The translations under genes and the position numbers were made by a program. Shown piece by piece: positions 7,569 to 14,589 of a stretch of DNA of 29,687 nt; positions within the stretch are counted from its first letter, which is position 1, and each line of letters begins with the position of its first letter. Source of the DNA: H111-94 sp034436045 (lineage in GTDB: Bacteria; Chloroflexota; Ktedonobacteria; Ktedonobacterales; Ktedonobacteraceae); NCBI GenBank assembly GCA_034436045.1, contig DAOTVZ010000173.1, positions 1 through 29,687 of the forward strand, in the 5' to 3' direction. The notes below the pieces were generated by a model. It saw nothing but the letters and a program-made list of their open reading frames with translations, was not told the origin of the DNA and did no database searches.

Positions 7569-9005
7569 ATGCCAAAAATGTACGGGTGGGTGCGTGAGGT
7601 CGTACCGGATAGCCCCGCCGACCGGGCCGGTATCCAGCCTGGTGATTTGATAAAAACAATTAATGGTCACTTGATTCGTGACCTGGTGGATTACCGCTTC
7701 TATGTCGCCGATGAAGACCTGCACATCGGCTTTGAGCGCCAGGCGAACATACACGAGGTACGCATTACGAAGGGTAGCGACGAGAGCCTGGGTGTCCTCT
7801 TCGGCGAGGAACCGGCCCCCTTTATTCGTCAGTGCGCCAATAAATGTGTTTTCTGCTTTATCAAAGGCTTGCCGGAACGCTTCGCGGCGCAGCCCGGTCT
7901 GCCGCACGGGATGCGCGCGTCGCTCTATATTAAAGATGACGACTATCGCTACTCATTTCTCTTCGGCAACTTTATCACGCTGACGAACCTGAAAGAACTG
8001 GACTGGCAGCGCCTGGATGAGCAGAAGCTGACGCCGCTGTACGTCTCGGTGCATACGACCGAACCGGACTTACGGCGCAAGATGGTGGACGGCCCCAGAG
8101 CAGGCGAGATTCTTGAGCATATTCAGCGCCTGGGCCGCATCGGCATCACCTGTCACACGCAGCTTGTCCTTTGCCCCACGATTAATGACGGCGAACATCT
8201 GGAGCGCAGCATCCGCGATTTAGTGGCCTTGCGCCCTATCGTTGAGTCGATCTCGGTGGTGCCGGTCGGCCTGACGAAGTATAATAACATGATTAAGGTG
8301 GGTGAACTCCCGCCACTGCGGCCCTACACGCGCGCCGAGGCTGAGGAGATCATTGCGCTGGTCGAGCGCTATCAGCGTCAATTTGAGGCCAGCGACCCCG
8401 ATGGCAACCCCTTTGTCTATCTCTCCGACGAGTGGTACTACATCACGCAACGCGAGTTTCCGCCCGCCCGCCACTACGGCAGCTACGCACAGATCGAGAA
8501 CGGTGTCGGCATGACACGCTACCTGCTCGATCAGTGGGAGCGCGGCAAACGCCGTCTGCCAGATAAAATGGAGCCGCCAAAGCACGTCACGCTGGTGACG
8601 AGTATGATGGCGCGGCCCGTCATCGAACAACTGGCCGCCGACATGCGCCACATTCAACAAATAGAGGTACAGGTGCTGCCGGTCGTGAACAAATTTTTTG
8701 GCCCGGAAGTCACCGTCGCCGGTCTGCTCTGCGGTCAAGACGTGCTGGCCGCCCTGAACGAGTTGAAGGCACAGGGACAGCTCGGTGATTTAGTGCTATT
8801 GCCGCGCGTTATGCTCGACAACGAGGGCATGCGCTTCCTCGATGACATCACCGTCGAGGAGTTCAAGCAGCAGCTTCAGCCTGCGCGCATCGAATTCGTG
8901 CGTAACGCACAGGAGACGATTGACGCGCTGCGCCTGCTGGCCTATCCAGAACTGGCGAATCACAAACGTGCCCAGCGCCTCGTGCGCGTGCAATCGCGTC
9001 TGTAG
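7569..9005 (+). CDS. PDZ-radical SAM-DUF512 Fe-S protein
   Basis: This 478-aa protein has three parts. Residues 1-65 form a PDZ-like domain (VVPDSPADRAGIQPGDLI). Residues 80-280 carry a radical SAM core with a Cx3CxxC cluster motif, CANKCVFC (C89, C93, C96). The C-terminal part matches DUF512, with SISVVPVGLTKYN, SDEWYYI, GVGMTRYLLDQW and a final nucleotide-binding-like segment. The family is annotated as a putative Fe-S oxidoreductase conserved in cyanobacteria, Chloroflexota and Firmicutes. Its reaction is not established as far as I know. An AAGGAAG site lies 8 bases before the ATG, and a strong promoter precedes it. The length is normal for the family. It appears to be a single-gene transcript. 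Confidence 0.9.
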   Translation: MPKMYGWVREVVPDSPADRAGIQPGDLIKTINGHLIRDLVDYRFYVADEDLHIGFERQANIHEVRITKGSDESLGVLFGEEPAPFIRQCANKCVFCFIKGLPERFAAQPGLPHGMRASLYIKDDDYRYSFLFGNFITLTNLKELDWQRLDEQKLTPLYVSVHTTEPDLRRKMVDGPRAGEILEHIQRLGRIGITCHTQLVLCPTINDGEHLERSIRDLVALRPIVESISVVPVGLTKYNNMIKVGELPPLRPYTRAEAEEIIALVERYQRQFEASDPDGNPFVYLSDEWYYITQREFPPARHYGSYAQIENGVGMTRYLLDQWERGKRRLPDKMEPPKHVTLVTSMMARPVIEQLAADMRHIQQIEVQVLPVVNKFFGPEVTVAGLLCGQDVLAALNELKAQGQLGDLVLLPRVMLDNEGMRFLDDITVEEFKQQLQPARIEFVRNAQETIDALRLLAYPELANHKRAQRLVRVQSRL

Positions 9006-9020
9006 CACCAAATCTGTGGA

Positions 9021-9110
9021 ACGTGCCAATGGACTATAACAAATGAAGCAGGTAGTAACCGGTGTAGGGACACAGCTTTAGCACACCCGAACGCGCAGAT
9101 GGACTGTAAC
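9021..9110 (+). repeat. Degenerate 20-bp direct repeat around a possible decayed element end
   Basis: Two 20-base copies, 9021-9040 and 9091-9110, agree at 16 positions; each contains ATGGACTrTAAC and they are 70 bases apart. Between them, 9063-9087 reads GTAGGGACACAGCTTTAGC, similar to the repeat ends at 1491 and 2039. The gap lies between two convergent genes and has no ORF. Confidence 0.4.
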
Positions 9111-9132
9111 GAAAATGTATTCATATCCCTTA

Positions 9133-10659
9133 TCATGCACCAACGTAGCGGGCGCGTAATTCGGCTTTCATGACTTTGCCCATCGCGTTGCGGGGCAGAG
9201 CGTCGGCGAAGACCACACGGCGCGGTATCTTATAGCGCGCCAGCTTGTCATTACAGAATGCAATGACCTCCTCGGCGGTGAGACTGCCCGGCACGCGCGG
9301 TACCACCACTGCCAGGCCCACTTCGCCCCATTTGGCGTCAGGTTGCGCGATGACCGCAACTTCCAGGATGCCGGGATGCCGGGCCAGCACACCCTCGATC
9401 TCCGCCGGATAAATATTTTCGCCGCCGGAGATTAACATGTCTTTCTTGCGCCCAACAATAAAATAATAGCCCTCCTCGTCACAGCGAGCCAGGTCGCCCG
9501 TGTGCCACCAACCGTCGCGGTAGGTTTCTGCTGTGGCCTCCGGCTGCTGCCAGTAGCCGGAGCAGACGTGTGGCCCGGCCAGCACCAGTTCGCCGACAGT
9601 GCCAGCAGGAACGTCGTGGTCGGTCGCATCGACAATGCGTGCCTCGGAGTGGAAGACAGGGAAGCCAACCGAACCGGCCTTGCGCAGAGCATCTTCGGGA
9701 GCCAGACTAAAACAATTGACACCTACTTCGGTCAGGCCGTAGCCCTGGCGAAAGACCAGGCCCCGGTCGGCGTAACGCTGAATGATCGGCAAAGGACAGG
9801 AGGAGCCACCGGTTACACAAAAACGCAGCGAGGAAAGATTGCAGGTTGAAAAGAGCGGATGTTCCATCATCATCTGAAAAACGGATGGTACGGCAAAAAC
9901 AATCGTGCAGCGTTCCTGCTCAATGGCCCATAACACAGAGGTTGGCTCGGACGAGCGCAGCAACACGACGGTTCCACCGGCATGGAAGAGCGGGGTAGTA
10001 AGGACATTCAAACCACCGGCGTGAAAGAAAGGCGCAAACGTCGGCGTAATGTCTGTGTCGCGCAGACCCCAGCTCACCTGTGTATTGATCGCATTCCAGG
10101 TAATCATGCGATGAGAGAGCATGGCCCCTTTGGGCACGCCGGTCGTACCGGAAGTGTAAAGAATCAGAGCTATCTCCTCGCCATCAGTTAAGCGCAATGG
10201 CTGCACCCGTTGCGCCAGAGCGTGATCTGCACCAGGGAAGGCACTCATGGCTAACATCGGCAGGTGCGGAAACTCGCCGGATTGTAGCGCAGTCACCGCA
10301 GCCGTAGCCTGCGCTTGATGTTCTTCGTCGTGTATCAGCAGTGTTGGCGTACAATCGTTTAGAATCGTCTTCAATTCTCTCACGGTCAAACGCCAATTGA
10401 GTGGTACCAGAATTGCTCCCAGCAGCGCACAGGCAAAAAAGGCATCGAGATACTCCGGCGTGTTGAAAGCCAGCACCGCCACGCGCTCTCCTGCATGTAT
10501 GCCATAGTCGGCCTGCAAAAACGCGGCCAGTGCGCGTGTGCGTGCATTCATTGTACGATAGGTCAGACGTTGTTGCGTTACCACATCAATCAAGCCCACC
10601 TTTTCCGGCGTAAGCTGTTCGCGGCGCTGTAGCCACTCGCCGATGTTTACGAACGTCAT
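9133..10659 (-). CDS. Acyl-CoA synthetase (AMP-forming, class I adenylate-forming)
   Basis: This 508-aa enzyme activates a carboxylic acid to its acyl-adenylate and then to the CoA thioester. Conserved motifs are the P-loop YTSGTTGVPKG (about 168-178), GYGLTEVG, TGDLARCDEEGYYFIVGRKKDMLISGGENIYP (hinge and A8 region) and the catalytic lysine of PRNAMGKVMK. It resembles medium/long-chain fatty acid and benzoate-type ligases; the substrate is not decidable. Two ATGs occur at 10665 and 10659. GGAGAG touches the first but lies at proper spacing from the second, so 10659 is preferred. It is divergent from the TetR gene, and the spacer contains a large inverted repeat. Confidence 0.9.
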   Translation of the reverse strand: MTFVNIGEWLQRREQLTPEKVGLIDVVTQQRLTYRTMNARTRALAAFLQADYGIHAGERVAVLAFNTPEYLDAFFACALLGAILVPLNWRLTVRELKTILNDCTPTLLIHDEEHQAQATAAVTALQSGEFPHLPMLAMSAFPGADHALAQRVQPLRLTDGEEIALILYTSGTTGVPKGAMLSHRMITWNAINTQVSWGLRDTDITPTFAPFFHAGGLNVLTTPLFHAGGTVVLLRSSEPTSVLWAIEQERCTIVFAVPSVFQMMMEHPLFSTCNLSSLRFCVTGGSSCPLPIIQRYADRGLVFRQGYGLTEVGVNCFSLAPEDALRKAGSVGFPVFHSEARIVDATDHDVPAGTVGELVLAGPHVCSGYWQQPEATAETYRDGWWHTGDLARCDEEGYYFIVGRKKDMLISGGENIYPAEIEGVLARHPGILEVAVIAQPDAKWGEVGLAVVVPRVPGSLTAEEVIAFCNDKLARYKIPRRVVFADALPRNAMGKVMKAELRARYVGA

Positions 10660-10682
10660 GTTCATCTCTCCATTTCATCCCT

Positions 10683-10715
10683 GTACATGTTGTCGCCTGC
10701 GGCGATAACATATAC
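10683..10715. promoter_or_regulatory. 33-bp inverted repeat upstream of the acyl-CoA synthetase
   Basis: The arms GTACATGTTGTCGCC and GGCGATAACATATAC pair as reverse complements at 13 of 15 positions, around the 3-base loop TGC. It lies 24 bases before the synthetase start codon on the minus strand, so it is either a regulator binding site or a leader hairpin. TetR-family control by the divergent neighbour is plausible but not shown. Confidence 0.6.
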
Positions 10716-10716
10716 A

Positions 10717-10726
10717 CTACATGTAG
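10717..10726. promoter_or_regulatory. Perfect 10-bp palindrome CTACATGTAG
   Basis: The core TACATGT recurs at 10684-10690 inside the neighbouring inverted repeat, 34 bases away. A related inverted copy, CATGTACAGG, lies at 10890-10899 in the TetR leader and mirrors CCTGTACATG at 10680-10689. Repeated boxes of one core around a divergent promoter suggest one regulator binding several times. Confidence 0.35.
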
Positions 10727-10832
10727 CGATGCCCCTTGTGGGTATCAGGCTCCTTTGCAGGACTCAGCACTGATAGTATACGACGATGCATGGATGGTTT
10801 CATGTGATTGAGGGCTAAACAATGATAACCTC

Positions 10833-10861
10833 TTGGTTTTCTGTCGCACTGATGTTATAAT
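10833..10861 (+). promoter_or_regulatory. sigma70-type promoter for the TetR gene
   Basis: TTGGTT (10833-10838) and TATAAT (10856-10861) are 17 bases apart. The predicted start near 10868 gives a leader of about 114 nt that contains CATGTACAGG. Confidence 0.6.
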
Positions 10862-10981
10862 AATATGACACATGAATCATCTATCATGTCATGTACAGGC
10901 TGGCAGTCGAAAAGTCAAGGCTACCACAGAGAGCCGCAATGTGCGATGATAGACAAAGGATGGTATACGAGGAGTAAATTC

Positions 10982-11671
10982 ATGATAAATGATCAGGCAC
11001 AATCAGCATCAGAGGTAGAGAAACGCGCGACGCACGCCGAGAATAGTTCGGCTCCCTCGCTGCCGGTTACACCGAGGGGCGAGGCCACACGACGCCGCAT
11101 CCTTGACGCGGCGGAGAACGTCTTTGGTGAAGTCGGCTATTATAAAGCCAGCATTTCAGAGATTACCAGGCGCGCGGGAGTAGCGCAAGGCACATTTTAT
11201 ATCTATTTCCGCAGTAAGCATGAAATATTCGTCGAACTGGTGGAAGATATTGGCCATCGCTTACGCGCGCAGACCAGGGCCGCCATTCAGGACGCGCAGA
11301 ATCGTTTGGAGATCGAACGGCGGGGTTTTGCCACCTTTTTCGAGTTCGCCTCTACTCATCGCCGCATTTACAGCATTGTGCAAGAGGCCGAGCGCGTGGC
11401 CCCCGAAGCGGCCCAGGCGTACTATCGTGCTATTAGCCAGGGCTACGAGCGCGGTCTACGCGCGGCGATGGAGGCGGGCAACATTCGCAAACTTGATCCC
11501 GAAGCCATTGCTTACGCCCTCATGGGCATTGGACACTTCGTCGCGCTGCGCTGGATTATCTGGCCGCAAGAGGACGAGAAAACGCACGAGCAACCGCCCC
11601 AACTTCCTGAAGAAGTGTACACAGCAGTGATGGATTTTATTGAGCGTGGGCTGGCTAAACCCGATGAATAG
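10982..11671 (+). CDS. TetR/AcrR-family transcriptional regulator
   Basis: This 229-aa repressor-type regulator has its DNA-binding domain at residues 34-80: RRRILDAAENVFGEVGYYKASISEI, then the recognition helix region AQGTFYIYFRSKHEIF. The C-terminal all-helical ligand domain (about 85-225) contains FFEFASTHRRIYSIVQEAE and GLRAAMEAGNIRKLDPEAIAYALMGIGHF. An upstream in-frame ATG at 10865 exists, but 10982 is preferred because AGGAG lies 7 bases before it and the upstream extension matches no TetR protein. It sits between two acyl-CoA synthetase genes, as TetR regulators of fatty-acid or aromatic-acid catabolism commonly do. The ligand is probably an acyl-CoA or the free acid (inference). Confidence 0.92.
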   Translation: MINDQAQSASEVEKRATHAENSSAPSLPVTPRGEATRRRILDAAENVFGEVGYYKASISEITRRAGVAQGTFYIYFRSKHEIFVELVEDIGHRLRAQTRAAIQDAQNRLEIERRGFATFFEFASTHRRIYSIVQEAERVAPEAAQAYYRAISQGYERGLRAAMEAGNIRKLDPEAIAYALMGIGHFVALRWIIWPQEDEKTHEQPPQLPEEVYTAVMDFIERGLAKPDE

Positions 11672-11708
11672 ATAGATTTGCGCTCGCCCAGCCCTTTTCT
11701 TCGCTGGC

Positions 11709-11738
11709 TTGACAAACATACGTTGTGCCTCGTATGAT
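11709..11738 (+). promoter_or_regulatory. Promoter with TetR-type operator for the second acyl-CoA synthetase
   Basis: TTGACA (11709-11714) is perfect and TATGAT (11733-11738) matches 5/6, with an 18-base spacer. Within it lies the inverted repeat CATACG-8-CGTATG (11717-11722 and 11731-11736), spanning the spacer and reaching the -10 box. A bound dimer would block RNA polymerase. The adjacent TetR gene is the natural candidate. Confidence 0.7.
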
Positions 11739-11839
11739 GGAACAGGTCGTTCTCTGGGTGGAACGGGCATATAAAGTTTCTTTCACACCGAAAGCTTGCT
11801 GCGCTGGTCGCTACCGCTATATTTGCAGGAGAGAAGCCT

Positions 11840-13465
11840 ATGACTGACGTTCCTATTTCTGCACATTCCACTCAAGCTCGTTTGCCAATGGAGTTGTTCC
11901 GTCCCTCACTTTCGTATCCATCATATGCTTACGCACATATGCTGGCACAGACCGCCGAGCGTTACCCGGAACACGTCGCCCTTATTTACAAGGACGTGAA
12001 TCTGACCTATCGAGAACTCAACGCGCTGGTAAACTCCTTCGCGCACGCACTGCTCGACCTCGGCATCCACAAGGGGCAGACGGTAGCCTTGTTGATGACA
12101 AATCGACCGGAGTATCTGATTAGCTGGTTTGCCATCATACGCATCGGAGCCGTCGCCAGTCCATTGAATCCTTCTTATAAGGCGCGCGAAGTGGCTCACC
12201 AGTTAAAGGACAGCGAGGCAGTGGCAGTCGTGGTGCAGGAAAACTTGCGGTCACTGGTGCAAGCGGTACGCGCGGACTTGCCGGATTTGCAGCATTTGAT
12301 TGTGGTCGATGCCCGCGAGCAAGAGCCGCAGATGCTCGTCTTTCACCACCTGCTCCGGCGCTATCCGGCTACCACTCCTGATTGTGATAACGTACAGCAG
12401 GATGATCTGGCAGCATTACCCTATAGTAGTGGTACAACGGGATTGCCGAAAGGGGTTATGCTCAGCCACAAAAACCTGGTCTACAACGCCGTGCAGTCGG
12501 TGGCGACGGCCCGTATGACCTTTGAAGACCGCCTGCTGATCTTCGTGCCGCTTTATCATATCTATGGTATTATGCTAATGGGCTGCTCGGCTCTCTCAGG
12601 AGCCAGGATCGTGCTGATGGAACGTTTTGACGCTGAGACATGTCTGCGCCTGATTCAAGAACAGGGAATAACGATCCTGTACTCAGTACCCCAGGTGCTG
12701 GCAGTACTGAATGATTGGTCGAGCCTGCACGAGTATGATCTGCATACCGTGCGTTTTACGCAGTGTGGCGCAGCACCCGTACCGCCGCCTCTGGCCCGTC
12801 GCTTCGAGGAACTGACGCACATTCCTGTCATGACCTCCTATGGTCTGACGGAGGCCTCACCCGGCACGCACTCCAATCCGGTCTATGATCGCCGCTTCAT
12901 GCGCGTGGAGACTATCGGTTTACCAATACATGATACTGAGCAAAAGATTGTGGACATCGAAACCGGCCAGATTGAACTGGGGCCAGGCGAAGAGGGCGAG
13001 TTAATCGTGCGGGGGCCGCAGGTAATGCTGGGCTACTGGAAAGCGCCGGAGGCCACCGCCGAGGCGCTCAGAAACGGCTGGCTCTATACTGGCGATATCG
13101 GCTGGCGCGACGAAGATGGCTATGTGACGATCACTGACCGTAAGAAGGAGATGATCAAGTACAAGGGCTTCAGCATCGCGCCCGCTCAGATTGAGGCGCT
13201 GCTGCTTGAACATCCCGCTGTTGCCGACGTCGCCGTGATAGCGAAGCCAAGTGACGAGGCGGGCGAGATTCCCAAAGCCTTTGTGGTGCTGAGAGCAGGC
13301 TATGAGCATCAGCAGGCCGACGAACTGATGGCCTGGGTCAACGCCCGGCTGGCAACCTACAAGCATGTGCGCGAGCTAGAATTTATTGATGCCATTCCCA
13401 GAAATCCTTCTGGAAAAATCTTGCGTCGCATCTTAAAAGAGCAAGAGCGGCAGCGCATGAGTTGA
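11840..13465 (+). CDS. Acyl-CoA synthetase, 4-coumarate-CoA-ligase-like
   Basis: This 541-aa AMP-forming CoA ligase has the P-loop PYSSGTTGLPKG (about 194-205), YGLTEASPGTH, TGDIGWRDEDGYV, the hinge motif DRKKEMIKYKGFSIAPAQIE and the catalytic lysine in PRNPSGKILRR. The KYKGF hinge and overall pattern are closest to the 4-coumarate-CoA ligase / aryl- and medium-chain acyl-CoA ligase group. It differs clearly from the synthetase at 9133, so the two are not a recent duplication. AGGAG precedes the ATG at 11840 at normal spacing. It lies downstream of the TetR gene behind its own operator-bearing promoter, and 24 bases upstream of the amidohydrolase, with which it is probably co-transcribed. Confidence 0.9.
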   Translation: MTDVPISAHSTQARLPMELFRPSLSYPSYAYAHMLAQTAERYPEHVALIYKDVNLTYRELNALVNSFAHALLDLGIHKGQTVALLMTNRPEYLISWFAIIRIGAVASPLNPSYKAREVAHQLKDSEAVAVVVQENLRSLVQAVRADLPDLQHLIVVDAREQEPQMLVFHHLLRRYPATTPDCDNVQQDDLAALPYSSGTTGLPKGVMLSHKNLVYNAVQSVATARMTFEDRLLIFVPLYHIYGIMLMGCSALSGARIVLMERFDAETCLRLIQEQGITILYSVPQVLAVLNDWSSLHEYDLHTVRFTQCGAAPVPPPLARRFEELTHIPVMTSYGLTEASPGTHSNPVYDRRFMRVETIGLPIHDTEQKIVDIETGQIELGPGEEGELIVRGPQVMLGYWKAPEATAEALRNGWLYTGDIGWRDEDGYVTITDRKKEMIKYKGFSIAPAQIEALLLEHPAVADVAVIAKPSDEAGEIPKAFVVLRAGYEHQQADELMAWVNARLATYKHVRELEFIDAIPRNPSGKILRRILKEQERQRMS

Positions 13466-13489
13466 ACTGGAACAGGAGCGAGCAACCAC

Positions 13490-14359
13490 ATGAATCTGGC
13501 AGATATTGTCGCCATTGATGTTCATGTCCACGCAGAAGTCTCGGAGCGCGTCTCGCAGGATCAGGCCTGGGATGCCGTGCGTGAGGCATCAACTGCATAT
13601 TTCAAGAATGAGGGCGCACGTCCAACGCTACCCGAAATCGCGGCCTATTATCGGGAACGCAAGCTGGCCTGTGTGATCTTTCCTGTCGATATGGAAGCAA
13701 CGACGGGCATTGAGCGCGTGCCGAACGAAGAGGTGGCCGAAGCTGCGGCTGCCAATCCCGATGTCTTCATACCTTTTGCCAGCATTGACCCCGCCAAAGG
13801 CAAGATGGGCGCACGCGAGGCCCGTCGCCTGATCGAACACTTTGGTGTGCGCGGCTTCAAGTTCCACCCCTCAATCCAGGAATTCTATCCCAATGAGCGT
13901 GTCGCCTATCCACTCTACGAGGTGATTGCGGAAGCGAAATTGCCCGCTATCTTTCATACCGGCCATTCCGGCATCGGCACGGGTATGCGCGGCGGCGGCG
14001 GCATTCGCCTCAAGTACTCCAATCCAATGTATCTGGATGATGTCGCGGTTGATTTCCCCGATATGCCCATTATCATGGCGCATCCTTCTTTTCCCTGGCA
14101 GGACGAGGCTCTTTCGGTATGCCTGCACAAGCCCCAGGTCTACATTGACCTCTCTGGCTGGTCGCCGAAGTATTTTCCACCACAACTCATCCAATACGCG
14201 AATACGCTGCTCAAACACAAAATGCTCTTCGGCAGCGACTACCCCATGATTACACCGGATCGGTGGCTGGCCGATTTTGAGCAGATCGCCATCAGGCCAG
14301 AGGTGCGACCGTTGATTCTCAAGGAGAATGCAATCAAATTGCTAGGTCTTCGCACATAG
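13490..14359 (+). CDS. Amidohydrolase-2 family metal-dependent hydrolase/decarboxylase
   Basis: This 289-aa TIM-barrel protein belongs to the amidohydrolase-related group that includes ACMS decarboxylase and gamma-resorcylate decarboxylase. The N-terminal HxH motif is in IDVHVHAE (H12, H14). Later metal and catalytic positions are GFKFHPS, FHTGHSG (about H156), MAHPSFPW (H198) and LFGSDYPM (D250). A glycine-rich GMRGGGGI loop sits near 167. AGGAG is found upstream of the ATG at 13490. Coupling to an acyl-CoA synthetase suggests it handles a carboxylic acid, perhaps by decarboxylation or ring-product hydrolysis, before or after CoA activation; this is inference. It is the last gene of the rightward transcript. 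Confidence 0.87.
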   Translation: MNLADIVAIDVHVHAEVSERVSQDQAWDAVREASTAYFKNEGARPTLPEIAAYYRERKLACVIFPVDMEATTGIERVPNEEVAEAAAANPDVFIPFASIDPAKGKMGAREARRLIEHFGVRGFKFHPSIQEFYPNERVAYPLYEVIAEAKLPAIFHTGHSGIGTGMRGGGGIRLKYSNPMYLDDVAVDFPDMPIIMAHPSFPWQDEALSVCLHKPQVYIDLSGWSPKYFPPQLIQYANTLLKHKMLFGSDYPMITPDRWLADFEQIAIRPEVRPLILKENAIKLLGLRT

Positions 14360-14473
14360 TTGTCGTGTGCCATCAGGTAAACAAATCATGACCTTCATTG
14401 GCAAAATTTAATCTAATTTTAACCATTTAAACACTGCTTTGCCCCTTATAGCTCTGTATACTGGGGTTGGGCC

Positions 14474-14570
14474 TATACGGGTTGGGACTCCTTCCTCACG
14501 TTGAGGAACAAATCCGTATATGCTTCTTTGACCCTCATTGTACTGGAATCGGTCGTGTGAGGGTCAGAAG
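14474..14570 (+). other. Two stacked stem-loops in a convergent gap
   Basis: Hairpin 1 has an outer stem TATACGG (14474-14480) / CCGTATA (14514-14520) and an inner stem TTCCTCA (14492-14498) / TGAGGAA (14502-14508) with loop CGT. Hairpin 2 pairs GACCCTCA (14530-14537) with TGAGGGTC (14558-14565), extended by CTTCT / AGAAG across a 2-base bulge. No T-run follows, so neither looks like a normal intrinsic terminator. A TATACT at 14457-14462 could serve as a -10 for a rightward small RNA, though its -35 is weak. Confidence 0.5.
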
Positions 14571-14589
14571 CCCGAAGTGGGATTGAAAC
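14561..14589 (+). repeat. Single CRISPR-repeat-like sequence
   Basis: The 29 bases end in GTGGGATTGAAAC and contain CCC-GAAGT-GGG, the hairpin plus ATTGAAAC 3' end typical of many CRISPR repeats in Chloroflexota and cyanobacteria. Only one copy is present, with no spacer array and no cas gene in the window, so it is called a repeat-like sequence and not an array. It overlaps the second hairpin and abuts the stop codon of the PP2C gene. Confidence 0.35.

Noticed and set aside
10865..10981. Extended 39-aa N-terminus for the TetR protein
   Set aside because: It matches no TetR pattern, begins at the predicted transcription start, and a good AGGAG site precedes the ATG at 10982.
14561..14589. 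Full CRISPR array
   Set aside because: Only one repeat-like unit is present; no second copy at spacer distance and no cas genes are in the window.
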